Positions 54,984 to 63,953 of a stretch of DNA of 64,000 nucleotides are shown in pieces. Numbering within the stretch: the first letter of the stretch is position 1; the number at the start of each line of letters is the position of its first letter. This DNA comes from Pseudomonas sp. SST3 (GTDB lineage Bacteria > Pseudomonadota > Gammaproteobacteria > Pseudomonadales > Pseudomonadaceae). The stretch lies in contig NZ_QORI02000001.1 in assembly GCF_003325755.1 (NCBI RefSeq), forward strand, positions 385,947 to 449,946, written 5' to 3'. The notes beneath the pieces are model-generated. The model was not told the DNA's origin. It made no database searches and saw nothing but the letters and a program-made list of their open reading frames with translations. A program made the translations under genes and the position numbers.

Positions 54984-55473
54984 AATGAAGTCCAAGGTGA
55001 TGAATGTCCGTGGGCCTCGGCGAACCCCGAAAATCAGTTTATACCTTTCTAGGCGCGCAAGTTGACTCTCGCTATCGACCGTGACCGAAGCTGTAACCTT
55101 GGCCCCAACCTAAGCCTGGCCGCGCCCATGAACGAGGTAAGGAACGGGCGGGTTAGAAGACAACCGGGGTGGTCAGGCAGAAGCGTGCGTTGTAAAAGGA
55201 GCCTCTCATTACACTTCACTTGTTCGGCGCAGCGGAGGTGGCTAGTTCCATCAGTTCTCGGCCAAGCGTCTTGCGACATCCGGCTGGCTGTCTCAATTAA
55301 GCCCCCTCGCTGAATCACATAACGCGGAGGGGCACGCTAATGGCGAGCTGGTGCGTGGTCGACACTGGTTCTGAGCAGAGCAATACTACATACCCGTGCA
55401 CCTCTCAATGCTGAGCGCAGTGTGGATCAAGTGGAGCCAACGTCTTTTTATGTCGCATTTGGAGGAGTCCGCT
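54984..55473. other. Intergenic region with a hairpin
   Basis: A stretch of 490 bases between divergent genes. The only structure I see is GCCCCCTCGC paired imperfectly with GCGGAGGGGC at about 55301-55332. GGAGGAG at 55461-55467 belongs to the next gene. No recognisable gene or RNA. Confidence 0.45.
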
Positions 55474-55947
55474 ATGGTTGCTTCCGGCACGCGTGTCGAT
55501 AGGGTGGTGCTCGCCGTCCGCAAGCCTACGGAGTACCTCCTCCGTAGGGACCCTGCACTGCTCAGCCCGGTTATGGTCTATAAACTGACTGCCGAGGGCT
55601 TCGAGATAAAAGATGTGCAAGACATGATTTCGATTTCCGATCTCTACTCGGCGGAGAAGATCCTGAGCCGCATCGTTGGCAAATCCACTAGGACGATCCA
55701 ACGACAGAGCAATGGTAATCAAACTGTGCGTCTCAGTTCCCTGCAGAGCGCCGTGGCCTTTCAATACGCGACGGTTCTGGAGCGCGCGACCAAAGTGTTC
55801 GGTACTCAAAAGCTAGCCGAAAATTGGCTGGGTCGGCCCTGCGGATATTTCGATGGAGAAATACCATTAGACGTTGTCGGCAATCCTGTGGGGTTTCAAG
55901 TAGTAAACGACTACCTAGAGCGCATTGAGTACGGGGTTTATCAGTAG
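55474..55947 (+). CDS. ParS/Xre-type antitoxin (MbcA/ParS toxin-binding domain), no RES toxin beside it
   Basis: A 157-residue protein. A helix-turn-helix core at about 40-90 (SISDLYSAEKILSRIVGKSTRTIQRQ) is followed by the toxin-binding domain (RATKVFGTQKLAENWLGRPCGYFDGEIPLDVV). In ParST/XreRES systems this antitoxin neutralises a RES-domain toxin that degrades NAD+ or ADP-ribosylates a target. The start ATG 55474 has GGAGGAG six bases before it; the upstream 26 codons are dropped. No RES-like gene follows or precedes it. It may be an orphan or an anti-toxin acting on another locus. Confidence 0.8.
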   Translation: MVASGTRVDRVVLAVRKPTEYLLRRDPALLSPVMVYKLTAEGFEIKDVQDMISISDLYSAEKILSRIVGKSTRTIQRQSNGNQTVRLSSLQSAVAFQYATVLERATKVFGTQKLAENWLGRPCGYFDGEIPLDVVGNPVGFQVVNDYLERIEYGVYQ

Positions 55948-56059
55948 GGTTCATTGCGCGGTCGGGCTCAAGCCACACACTGCACGTCGGGACCTTTTGC
56001 CTGACGGCTGGAGGGTGCGTCACTTTTTCTACCTGATTTGGGCGATTTGAAGGGTATTC

Positions 56060-56734
56060 ATGTCTGTCGCAAAAGCTATCTCGAACAGAGTGAAGCACAT
56101 GCGAAAAGGGCGGCCTTTTTCGCGCAAGGTTTTCGTGCAGGTAGGTTCTAGAGCTGCGGTTGATAAGGCGCTTACAAGCCTAGTCAAAGCAGGTCTTCTG
56201 GAGCGTGTAGCCCGCGGCATATATATGCGCCCAAAGATGAGCGGATACACCGGTCGCAGAGTGCGCCCCAATCTGCTGGACATTATGATGGTTCGTGCCA
56301 AGGCAAACGGCGAGACAATCCAGATACACGGAGCGGAGGCTGTTAGGAGATTGGGCCTCAGCACCCAAATGCAGGTCGTGCCGACCTACTACACCAGCGG
56401 TACGACCCGCGAGATAAAAGTTGGCAACGCGGTGGTTCGCCTCCAGCATGTCTCCAGCGCGCACCTCCAGCATGCCGGAACGAAGCTAGGAGCGGTTCTC
56501 ATCGCTCTCTATTACTTAGGGAAAAAGGGATTGTCCGCCCAGGTAGTTTCCAAGATCACCGATACTATGAGCACAGAAGACTTGCATAAGCTCAAAGCTT
56601 GCAGAATGCCGGTATGGATGCGGTCGGCATTGCTGGTCGGGGTTAAAGCGACGCCGCCCCATGCTTCGGCCGCCCCGAAAGCGATCAACCTCAATGCAAA
56701 CATTTGCCATCTTCAGAAATCCGTTGAGCGTTAG
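56060..56734 (+). CDS. DUF6088 / AbiEi-like antitoxin, no toxin beside it
   Basis: A 224-residue protein with an N-terminal winged-helix (FSRKVFVQVGSRAAVDKALTSLVKAGLLERVARGIY) and an AbiEi-like domain after it (ETIQIHGAEAVRRLGLSTQMQVVPTYYTSG). AbiEi-like proteins repress and counter a nucleotidyltransferase toxin (AbiEii), which normally follows. Here an IS110 remnant follows instead, so the toxin was lost or never present. The 112-base gap to the upstream antitoxin gene makes co-transcription possible. Confidence 0.75.
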   Translation: MSVAKAISNRVKHMRKGRPFSRKVFVQVGSRAAVDKALTSLVKAGLLERVARGIYMRPKMSGYTGRRVRPNLLDIMMVRAKANGETIQIHGAEAVRRLGLSTQMQVVPTYYTSGTTREIKVGNAVVRLQHVSSAHLQHAGTKLGAVLIALYYLGKKGLSAQVVSKITDTMSTEDLHKLKACRMPVWMRSALLVGVKATPPHASAAPKAINLNANICHLQKSVER

Positions 56735-56903
56735 CAGTAAGCAACTATTTACGATGGGCGTCTATCAGCCAATTGCCGTCATTCGTTACTGGCTGCTAAC
56801 GGCCATAAGCAATGGATGGACTCCCCCTCGCCTCGGCATCTGAGTGCCAGACTGGAGGTGCGAACCACAGTTAACAGCGAGAGGGAGTCCACACACGAAG
56901 CTT

Positions 56904-57440
56904 ATGCGCATTGGGGTCGACTTGGCCAAGAACGTGTTTCAGGTACATGGAGTCGACTGCCATGAGAAACCGATTTGGCGGCAGCGCTTATAGCGAGAGC
57001 ATTGGTTGCAAACACTGCTGGCGAAGACTGAACCATGTTGCGAGATCGGCATGGAAAATTGTGATGGTGCTCACCATTGGGCGCGGCAACTTGAGGCCCG
57101 TTGATTACCGGGTCAAGCTAATTGCATTTCAGTTCGTCAAATCTTATGTCAAAAGCAACAAGAACGACGCCAACGATGTCGAGGCAATCTGTGAGGCGGT
57201 GAGCCGTCCCAGCATGCGTTTTGTATCGATCAAAACGGTTGAGCAGTAGCACATTCAGGCGACGCATCGCATTCGTTCTGTCCTGATAGAACAGCGCACG
57301 GCCAAGGCCAATCATATTCGTGGGTTGGTCTCTTAATACGGCCTTATAGCGCCAGAGGAGTTGCTGTCGCTACGTCGCGCAATGCCTTAGGCGTACAGAG
57401 CTCTTTCAGTACGCAGCCTTGGCAGGGACTGTCAGATTTT
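56904..57440 (+). pseudogene. IS110-family transposase, broken
   Basis: Begins MRIGVDLAKNVFQVHGVDCHEK, the DEDD-type N-terminus of IS110 transposases, then stops. VKSYVKSNKNDANDVEAICEAVSRPSMRFV continues the family sequence in another frame, followed by ATHRIRSVLIEQRTAKANHIRG and EELLSLRR pieces between stop codons. The C-terminal catalytic serine region is missing. Upstream, TGGACTCCCCCTCGC (56818-56832) and GCGAGAGGGAGTCCA (56877-56891) are inverted, probably the element's end region. It is inactive. Confidence 0.8.
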
Positions 57441-57670
57441 TTGTGTTCGGGCCGTTAAGGCCTGTCGCCCTGTCAGGCGGGAAGCAACGTACTTTGGCCT
57501 CGATCCTCACCTTGAATGAAGCGCTTCATGGTTGACCCTTGCGATGGAATTCTCAAAATCATAGCAAGGGTTCGACCAGACGTTTTCACACCCTCTGGGC
57601 CGACAGCTGTTTTTGCGATACCGGTTCGCGGTCAGCGGCTGCCGCTGCCGCTGCCGCTGCGAGAATCCAA

Positions 57671-57865
57671 CTAAGAGACGAATTGACCAACCTTCCGCTT
57701 AATTTTCAGGGCGATACAGTCCTGATCCTTCTCAATTATCAAATCATCGCCCTGCACCCAACCAAGCGCTTCGAGGAGCTCCGATGGAAGCTCCACCATT
57801 AAGTCTCCTGAACCGTCTCCAGGATCTTGGCATACAACTTGCCACCGATCTGATTTAGTAGCCAT
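57671..57865 (-). CDS. AbrB/MazE-like antitoxin-type protein
   Basis: A 64-residue protein from ATG 57865. GDLMVELPSELLEALGWVQGDDLIIEKDQDCIALKIKR is the swapped-hairpin AbrB/SpoVT/MazE DNA-binding fold. It lacks a MazF-type toxin gene on either side: the region downstream is the broken IS110. The upstream 36 codons of the frame are not conserved. A CCGCTG hexamer tract follows the gene at about 57640-57660 and could reflect decay or slippage. Confidence 0.72.
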   Translation of the reverse strand: MATKSDRWQVVCQDPGDGSGDLMVELPSELLEALGWVQGDDLIIEKDQDCIALKIKRKVGQFVS

Positions 57866-58515
57866 CGCACTGCTCTTAGGTTTTTGAGCAGTCAGTATGG
57901 CAGTCTCAGCACAGTAGGTGATAGAAGCTCGCGGTCGTCGGGCTGCCTCGAGGACTGTCTGCTTTCGGCCCAAGCGGTGTAAAAACTCCGGTCGAAAACT
58001 GAAGTGCGCAGTTCTACGTCAATTCTGAAAGAGCAGCGCTGCTCACATACCAAGAATTTACGTACGAACGCGATTTAAAGGATGCTTTTTTCATCAGCCG
58101 AGCTGGTCTTGGAGTTCTTACGCAGCCTCAGCCGGTTTCTGCCTGTCGCCACTGACCGATATCGGGCCAAGAGCTGCCTTTCGGAACCGATTGAAATCGA
58201 CCCAAAGCTGCCGGTGGCGACAGGCAGAATCCGCCCAGAAACGGGTGGTAACTCCTTGAAAATACGAAAAATAAATCAGCCCCTTTCTCCACTGAGAATC
58301 GCCACCAAATCGCGGCCCGTTGCTATGTTCCAACCGGAGCGAAACGCGTCGACTCACTGCGCTACAACGTGTAAGGAGCGCCGAATTCTGTCAATGTGAG
58401 CGCCTAGCGGTTTTTGGGTACTCATATTTGAAAGACTGAGGCTGCTCATGCAATGCACGGTTAGAAACATAAAACTCTAAAACCAAGAAATATTCCGGAA
58501 TCTGATAGGGACATT
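57866..58515. other. Intergenic region with inverted and family repeats
   Basis: A stretch of 650 bases without a gene I can support. It holds the 16-base inverted repeat described separately and copies of a sequence family related to GACCGA(C/T)TGnnATCGGCCCAAA. The AT content rises sharply from about 58400, the promoter region of the next operon. Confidence 0.5.
58137..58229. repeat. 16-bp perfect inverted repeat with internal family repeat
   Basis: TTCTGCCTGTCGCCAC (58137-58152) and its exact reverse complement (58214-58229) bracket 61 bases. Inside, GACCGATATCGGGCCAA and CCGATTGAAATCGACCCAAA are variants of one motif. A related inverted copy is at 60843-60880, beyond the NA37-RelA/SpoT pair. 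Confidence 0.7.
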
Positions 58516-59592
58516 ATGAGTAAGTTTGAATTCGAAGCGCTCACCATTGAGCGGATGATAGCGCATACGATTTTCCCTCGAACAAAAGATGGACTATTGG
58601 TTGATCCTCAACTGTCCAATGACTTAATTCCGCTGGATGTCGACTCTAGGGATCTGGTGCAAATTAGAGTGACGGATGCCTTAGGCAGCGCATCTCATGG
58701 GATAGAGGTTAATGTCGAAAAGTCAGATGACGGTTCATTCATGCAAAAAGCCGCTGCGATTATCAGAACGAATGATTTTGATTTTGTAGCTAAATCCAAA
58801 GTAATTGCGAGTGACCTAGCTAACGTCCAAACTAATCCCAAATGGCCTGGTGGGGTATTGATCGTATTAACTGGCAAGGTCGGCAAAAATCAAAGCCCGT
58901 ATGCTGCAGTTATTAAAGCTGAAACTGATAAAGGCTTTAATATTGAAGAGGTAAACGGCTCCGTCAGCTTGACACTTATTAAGAAAATGCTCTTGTCTCA
59001 AACACAGCGCCTGTACAAGATTGGGATCGTTGTTGAGATCTCTTATCAGGCTCCGGTGAAAAACCTTTATTCGCCGGAGAATTACAGATATTTTTTGTTT
59101 GATCACCTGCTCACCAGTACCGAAACAAAATCCGCAGCTGCGTATTTCTATAATGCTTTTTTGGGCATGAATATCCTAGGCTCTTCTAAGTATCAGACTC
59201 GGAAGTTTTATGAGGCGACCAAGACATTCATTAACGCACTTCCAATAAGCACTTCAGAGCGCGGTACTTTATTGGAGGCGCTACGCTCTGATCTGCGCAG
59301 CAATAAAGGGACTATGTCGATTGCTACATTTGCGGAAGAACACCTCCCTATGGAGCAAAGAGAAGAGTACAAGAAAACGATGTCCGCAACCGGGCTGCCT
59401 GACACGGCGATGATAAAAGATCTTGCTTACATTAAAGCGAAACTACGTCGGCCTCGTAGAATTGATTTCAGTACGGGTATCAAAATTCAGGTTCCAGCAG
59501 ATGTTGACTTTGGCGAGCATGTCAAAGTGGAACATCAAGCCGGAGGCTATACACAAGTTCGAATAAAGGGCGTAGTCGAAGGGCAAGAGTAA
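58516..59592 (+). CDS. Nucleoid-associated NdpA/YejK-like (NA37) protein
   Basis: A 358-residue soluble protein, AT-rich compared with the chromosome. Segments YAAVIKAETDKGFNIEEVNG, LYKIGIVVEI, FLGMNI, a helical ALRSDLRSN-KGTMSIATFAEEHLPMEQREEY, and the C-terminal RRIDFSTGIKIQVPADVDF..VRIKG match the layout of the 37-kDa nucleoid-associated family. Family members bind DNA or nucleoid; plasmid and accessory versions have unknown jobs. The gene ends TAATG with the next one, so the two are co-translated. Assignment is by pattern, without a search; an unrelated antitoxin or sensor with the same layout cannot be excluded. Confidence 0.62.
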   Translation: MSKFEFEALTIERMIAHTIFPRTKDGLLVDPQLSNDLIPLDVDSRDLVQIRVTDALGSASHGIEVNVEKSDDGSFMQKAAAIIRTNDFDFVAKSKVIASDLANVQTNPKWPGGVLIVLTGKVGKNQSPYAAVIKAETDKGFNIEEVNGSVSLTLIKKMLLSQTQRLYKIGIVVEISYQAPVKNLYSPENYRYFLFDHLLTSTETKSAAAYFYNAFLGMNILGSSKYQTRKFYEATKTFINALPISTSERGTLLEALRSDLRSNKGTMSIATFAEEHLPMEQREEYKKTMSATGLPDTAMIKDLAYIKAKLRRPRRIDFSTGIKIQVPADVDFGEHVKVEHQAGGYTQVRIKGVVEGQE

Positions 59593-60557
59593 TGGAACTC
59601 GAGGAATTTAGAGATCGACTGACAGATGCCCAGCCTAGCTTGCGAGGATGGGGGGACTTTGTACGTGAAACCGTTAAAGCGATCTCTAAAGCCGAAAGCA
59701 TAACTCTTCAAATACTGAGCAGTAGAGTCAAAGAAATAGACTCTGCGATTGGCAAGCTGTCGAGAAAGCCTTACAAGAATCCAATGTCCGATATGACAGA
59801 CCTCGTGGGTGTTCGAGCTGTTTGCCTGCTTAGTCCGGACGTTGAAAAGCTGTGTTCTTCGTTGGTATCACATCCAGTATGGAAAATCCAGAAATCTCGG
59901 GATACCTCTAAGGAGTATGAGCAAGCTCCAGAAAAATTTGGTTACCAATCCCATCATTTTGAAGTGCGTGCTAAAGTTGACCTTAATGCTGATGGGGTTT
60001 TCATCCCCGCAGATACGTGTTGTGAGCTTCAAGTAAGAACCTTGATGCAGCACGCTTATGCGGAGGTAGTACATGATAGTATTTACAAAAGCGCTTGGGG
60101 AGCTCCTAGTAGAGCGATCAGGTTTGTTTCAAGTAGTGCGGCCCTGATAGAGACGGCGGATCATCTTTTTTGTGAAACCATGAATGTTTTAGAATTGGAG
60201 ACTAAGTCCCGTGGCGAGCTGCTAGAGCAGCTTACGGGGCTTTACGATTCGAAAATAAACATCAAGGGGTTCAAAGATCAAAAATTCAACATGATGGTTT
60301 TGGAAGAGCTTAAAGATCTCATTGATGATGAGACCGTTCCAAAGCTTTCAGCGTTTCTAGATGAGCGGAATTACATTCCTGGCAGGATAAGTGATAGGGT
60401 CAGCTCTGACGCATTCTGGTCTCAGCCAGTTTCAATGCTGGCATATTTTCTAGTGCATGATCATTCATATCGGGTAAAAGATGCGTGGCCATTCTCTGAG
60501 TCTGAGGACGCGTTAGCTATGGTTTACAGTGATCTGGGGAAAAAGTTTGCAAACTAA
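59592..60557 (+). CDS. RelA/SpoT-domain protein (toxSAS-like candidate)
   Basis: A 321-residue protein. The (p)ppGpp-synthetase fold spans about 20-170: DLVGVR with D70 and R75 (metal and nucleotide contacts), G-loop Tyr118 in FGYQSHHF, and ELQVRT with E145 and Q147. There is no HD hydrolase domain. The C-terminal 150 residues are helical and without a motif I know. Small alarmone synthetases of this kind include growth-arrest toxins (toxSAS, CapRel-type) that pyrophosphorylate tRNA or make (pp)pApp. It is coupled to the upstream NA37-like gene by TAATG. Housekeeping alarmone synthesis is possible but the mobile-looking context argues otherwise. Confidence 0.78.
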   Translation: MELEEFRDRLTDAQPSLRGWGDFVRETVKAISKAESITLQILSSRVKEIDSAIGKLSRKPYKNPMSDMTDLVGVRAVCLLSPDVEKLCSSLVSHPVWKIQKSRDTSKEYEQAPEKFGYQSHHFEVRAKVDLNADGVFIPADTCCELQVRTLMQHAYAEVVHDSIYKSAWGAPSRAIRFVSSSAALIETADHLFCETMNVLELETKSRGELLEQLTGLYDSKINIKGFKDQKFNMMVLEELKDLIDDETVPKLSAFLDERNYIPGRISDRVSSDAFWSQPVSMLAYFLVHDHSYRVKDAWPFSESEDALAMVYSDLGKKFAN

Positions 60558-60671
60558 GAAGCTTTGCTTTTGCCTTCAAGTTTGAAAATCCTTCTCAGAT
60601 ACATTCGGCGCATATTTCATCATATTGTCGATTTGAATCTCGAATCTATTTGTTCGTTTCGTCTCCCGAGC

Positions 60672-60878
60672 CTAAGTAATCAAAGCTAGCTCTAACGCCT
60701 GATCGTAAGCGCCCCCGTAAATTCTGCGTGTGGCGGCCACTAGGTCTGATTTGGCAATACTTGGCTCCGCTGCAGAGAGCACTTGGTAATACCGTGCAAC
60801 CTTCTGATGCGGGGCATTTAATGGAAAAGGGGAAGCTAGGACAGACCGTCGCCTTTTGGGCCGATAGCAGTCGGTCAC
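60672..60878 (-). CDS. Short hypothetical frame, possible gene remnant
   Basis: A 68-codon frame beginning with GTG inside the family repeat. Its end (VARYYQVLSAAEPSIAKSDLVAATRRIYGGAYDQALELALIT) has a protein-like helical composition, so it may be the 3' end of a lost gene. No family recognised and no ribosome binding site seen. Confidence 0.25.
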   Translation of the reverse strand: MTDCYRPKRRRSVLASPFPLNAPHQKVARYYQVLSAAEPSIAKSDLVAATRRIYGGAYDQALELALIT

Positions 60879-60880
60879 GA
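60843..60880 (-). repeat. Related copy of family repeat, inverted
   Basis: The minus strand reads GACCGACTGCTATCGGCCCA followed by AAAGGCGACGGTC. It matches the motif at 58185-58217 at about 22 of 30 positions and lies on the opposite side and strand of the NA37-RelA/SpoT pair. Confidence 0.5.
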
Positions 60881-61095
60881 CGAACCGTTAAGCAGTTCGG
60901 CCCGTGCCGGGGTGGTTTAAATTCCGTCCTCAAGACCTACCTTACAAAAAAGTAATCATTAACTAAGTCTCTTGTCAGGAGGCAATCCGTATATTGAGAG
61001 GTCAGAGGAAACGAGGCGAACCTTGAGCGCCTCGCCGGTATGGTTGCCAAATGTAGTCACTCACGAGCCGACACTAGCTGTAATAGGAGCTTCCG

Positions 61096-63474
61096 ATGCC
61101 CCCCGATCACAATGCACCCCAGCCTGCCAGCGCTCAGGACCCCAAAATGGTCCGGGACCCAGTCTGCGGAATGCAGGTCAAGGAGGACAGCCAGTACTAC
61201 GAGCTGTATGAAGGGAACACTTTCCGATTTTGCAGTCAGGGTTGCCTTCAGAAGTTTCACGCCAATCCTGCGCAATATTTCGAAGCGCCGCATGGCGCTA
61301 GTGCTACGCACACGCATACGCATACGCATACGCATACAGTTTCTAGCCAGCAAGCCCCTGCTGGCGATGCGACTACCGAATACACCTGTCCGATGCATCC
61401 AGAGATTCGTCAAATGGGGCCAGGTGATTGCCCAATTTGCGGGATGTCGCTGGAGCCGTTGATCCCCGAGCTTGATGAGGAAGAGAACCCAGAACTGAAG
61501 GACTTTTCGAAGCGATTCTGGTGGTCACTGCCACTGACCGTCGCGGTGACATTGTTGGCCATGGCGGGACATGCGATACCGTTGTTCCACGGGGAGAGTC
61601 AGAATTTGATTGAACTGGCTCTCACGACACCGGTTGTATTGTGGGCAGGCTGGCCGTTTTTTAAGCGCGGTATCGCCTCAGTTAAAAATCGCAGCCCCAA
61701 CATGTGGACATTGATTGGGTTAGGTACGGGAGCTGCGTATCTCTACAGCGTTGTGGCAACTGTCTTACCGAGCATATTTCCTGAGTCCTTTTCTGTTGGC
61801 GGCCGAATAGGCGTCTACTACGAAGCCGCTGCGGTCATTATCTCTCTGACGCTCTTAGGGCAGCTGCTCGAGCTGAAGGCACGCTCGCAGACCTCTTCCG
61901 CGATCAAGTCCCTGCTTGGTCTATCGCCCAAAACAGCTCGCCGTATCGCCCAAGATGGCACCGAGGAGGACATTCCGCTCACGCATGTTCACGAGGGCGA
62001 CCAACTGCGCGTACGTCCCGGCGAAAAGGTACCGGTGGATGGAGAGGTAGTAGAAGGCGAGAGCGCCGTGGATGAGTCCATGCTTACAGGTGAGCCCGTC
62101 CCGGTGACGAAGCGAGCAGGCGACACGCTCATCGGCGCGACGCTGAATACGAGCGGCTCGCTTGTCATGCGAGCCACTAAAGTCGGTTCCGGCACGATGC
62201 TTTCACAGATCGTCCAGATGGTCGCCAATGCGCAAAGATCAAAAGCACCGATGCAAAGAATGGCAGACAGGGTGGCAGGCTATTTCGTGCTCACGGTCAT
62301 CTGCATTGCCTTGCTTACGTTCTTTGCATGGGGCTTTTTCGGGCCCGAGCAGGGCTGGGTGTTTGGTCTGATCAACGCGGTTGCGGTTCTCATTATTGCT
62401 TGTCCTTGTGCGCTTGGCTTGGCAACGCCTATGTCGATCATGGTTGCGACGGGTAAAGCGGCTGGAAGTGGCGTTCTTTTTAGAGATGCAGGCGCCATCG
62501 AGAATGTTCGTAAGGTAGACACGCTGATCGTCGATAAAACAGGAACCTTGACTGAGGGCCGACCTGTCTTTGATCGGGCAATAGGCGCTACGCCATTTGA
62601 TGCTCAAGAAGTCATCCGCTTATCTGCCAGCCTGGATCAGGGCAGTGAGCATCCACTAGCCGACGCAATCGTAAGCCACGCGAGGAGCGAAGGTATCCAG
62701 CTTGTGAAGCCAGAGACGTTCGAGTCTGGATCAGGGATCGGAGTCCGTGGCCTTGTCGAAGGCAAGCAGCTGCAGCTTGGCAACACCGCGCTTATGGAAG
62801 AAGCGGGTGTGAGCGTCGAGCCTTTGAAAGATCAGGCAGAAAAGCTGCGCGAGAGCGGTACCAGCATTATTTACCTGGCTGTTGACGGGGCGCTTGCCGG
62901 CTTGCTGGCTGTATCAGATCCGATCAAACCCACCTCAAAAGAAGCCGTAGCTCGGCTCCAGGCCGAGGGCGTGCAAGTCATCATGGCAACCGGCGACGGG
63001 CATACGACCGCCCGAGCGGTGGCTCGTGAGCTTTCAATTGAGGAAGTGCATGGTGAGGTAAAGCCGCAGGACAAGGAGGCGCTTGTGGTTAAGCTCCAAG
63101 CCCTCGGTAAGGTAGTCGCCATGGCAGGCGACGGAATCAATGACGCTCCGGCACTCGCCCGGGCTGATGTGGGCATAGCAATGGGCACGGGGACCGACGT
63201 TGCGATGAACAGCGCCCAAGTTACGCTGGTTAAAGGTGACCTGATGGGGATACTGCGCGCGCGGGCGCTTTCGGTGGCAACAGTCCGCAATATGCGACAG
63301 AACCTGCTGTTTGCCTTTATGTACAACGGACTTAGTATTCCAATTGCAGCGGGCCTGCTCTATCCATTCTTTGGGCTGTTGTTGTCTCCGATGATCGCTG
63401 CTTTGGCCATGAGTCTCAGCTCGGCATCAGTAGTCTTTAATGCGCTCCGGCTCCGTCAGGCACATGTCGTTTGA
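61096..63474 (+). CDS. copA: Copper-exporting P1B-type ATPase with YHS and His-repeat N-terminus
   Basis: A 792-residue heavy-metal ATPase. N-terminal YHS domain ([18 protein letters not shown], about 18-60), a Thr-His repeat (residues 71-80), heavy-metal-binding [17 protein letters not shown] segment, then membrane helices, the actuator TGEPVPV loop, the transmembrane metal motif ACPCALG, phosphorylation DKTGTLTEG and the [10 protein letters not shown] hinge. CPC predicts Cu(I) (or Ag) export to the periplasm. There is no N-terminal classic CxxC HMA domain. The ATG has GGAG seven bases upstream. The Thr-His stretch is encoded by a perfect hexamer repeat. Confidence 0.93.
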   Translation: MPPDHNAPQPASAQDPKMVRDPVCGMQVKEDSQYYELYEGNTFRFCSQGCLQKFHANPAQYFEAPHGASATHTHTHTHTHTVSSQQAPAGDATTEYTCPMHPEIRQMGPGDCPICGMSLEPLIPELDEEENPELKDFSKRFWWSLPLTVAVTLLAMAGHAIPLFHGESQNLIELALTTPVVLWAGWPFFKRGIASVKNRSPNMWTLIGLGTGAAYLYSVVATVLPSIFPESFSVGGRIGVYYEAAAVIISLTLLGQLLELKARSQTSSAIKSLLGLSPKTARRIAQDGTEEDIPLTHVHEGDQLRVRPGEKVPVDGEVVEGESAVDESMLTGEPVPVTKRAGDTLIGATLNTSGSLVMRATKVGSGTMLSQIVQMVANAQRSKAPMQRMADRVAGYFVLTVICIALLTFFAWGFFGPEQGWVFGLINAVAVLIIACPCALGLATPMSIMVATGKAAGSGVLFRDAGAIENVRKVDTLIVDKTGTLTEGRPVFDRAIGATPFDAQEVIRLSASLDQGSEHPLADAIVSHARSEGIQLVKPETFESGSGIGVRGLVEGKQLQLGNTALMEEAGVSVEPLKDQAEKLRESGTSIIYLAVDGALAGLLAVSDPIKPTSKEAVARLQAEGVQVIMATGDGHTTARAVARELSIEEVHGEVKPQDKEALVVKLQALGKVVAMAGDGINDAPALARADVGIAMGTGTDVAMNSAQVTLVKGDLMGILRARALSVATVRNMRQNLLFAFMYNGLSIPIAAGLLYPFFGLLLSPMIAALAMSLSSASVVFNALRLRQAHVV
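61306..61335 (+). repeat. Coding hexamer repeat ACGCA(C/T) x5
   Basis: Five units, ACGCAC then four ACGCAT, code Thr-His five times in the copper ATPase N-terminus. Perfect tandem copies of a six-base unit can gain or lose whole units in frame. Confidence 0.9.
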
Positions 63475-63553
63475 CCGCTTTCCTACCAAGGCTTGCGTCA
63501 GAGCGACCGTTTGCCTCATTGATCAGTTACGCGTTGACCGTTAGGCTTCTAAT

Positions 63554-63931
63554 ATGAAGTACTCCATTCGATCCTTGCTTATTCTGCTGCTAGTGCTTGC
63601 GCTTCCGATCAACGGAATGGCGCAATTGCTCATGCCGGCAGGATCCTCGGCGCATCACTTGATGCCTGATATGGAAGGCATGGGCGCCATGGGGACCAGC
63701 CACGCTCTGATGGTCGGCACAGACGGCACTGAGCCGGAATGCTGTGAGGCGCACGAGGAAGGGAATATGACCGTCTGCAAGACGGGGCAGGAATGCAAGA
63801 CCGCCAGCCTCCTTCAGATTGTCGCTTCGAAAGCGCAGGTTATCCCTTCTGCCAAGCCTGTACCTGCACCCTATAACGACCAAGTCCCATCCGGCCTTCT
63901 TGACGCCGTCTGGCATCCACCCCGCGTCTGA
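63554..63931 (+). CDS. Small exported Met/His/Cys-rich protein beside copper ATPase
   Basis: A 125-residue protein with a signal peptide (SIRSLLILLLVLALPINGMAQ). The mature part has Met- and His-rich SAHHLMPDMEGMGAMGTSHALM and cysteines ECCEAHEE, TVCKTG, QECK, residues that often bind copper. Its position 79 bases after the copper ATPase suggests a periplasmic copper-handling role; that is inference. I do not recognise a named family. Confidence 0.7.
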   Translation: MKYSIRSLLILLLVLALPINGMAQLLMPAGSSAHHLMPDMEGMGAMGTSHALMVGTDGTEPECCEAHEEGNMTVCKTGQECKTASLLQIVASKAQVIPSAKPVPAPYNDQVPSGLLDAVWHPPRV

Positions 63932-63953
63932 TTCCTATCGAATTCTAGGAACC

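Larger units (their letters stand above)
60558..61095. other. Intergenic region with decayed sequence
   Basis: A stretch of 538 bases. It holds a short minus-strand frame (60672-60878), an inverted copy of the family repeat (60843-60880) and the leader of the copper ATPase gene, with GGAG at 61085-61088. No promoter or operator of the CueR type stands out. Confidence 0.45.

Noticed and set aside
57636..57662. (CCGCTG)n tract as a coding or regulatory repeat
   Set aside because: Only three to four imperfect units lie between decayed sequence and the AbrB-like gene; no gene depends on it.
58137..58229. Integron attC site
   Set aside because: The inverted arms lack the attC core sites (GTTRRRY and RYYYAAC) at their ends, and no integrase gene is present.
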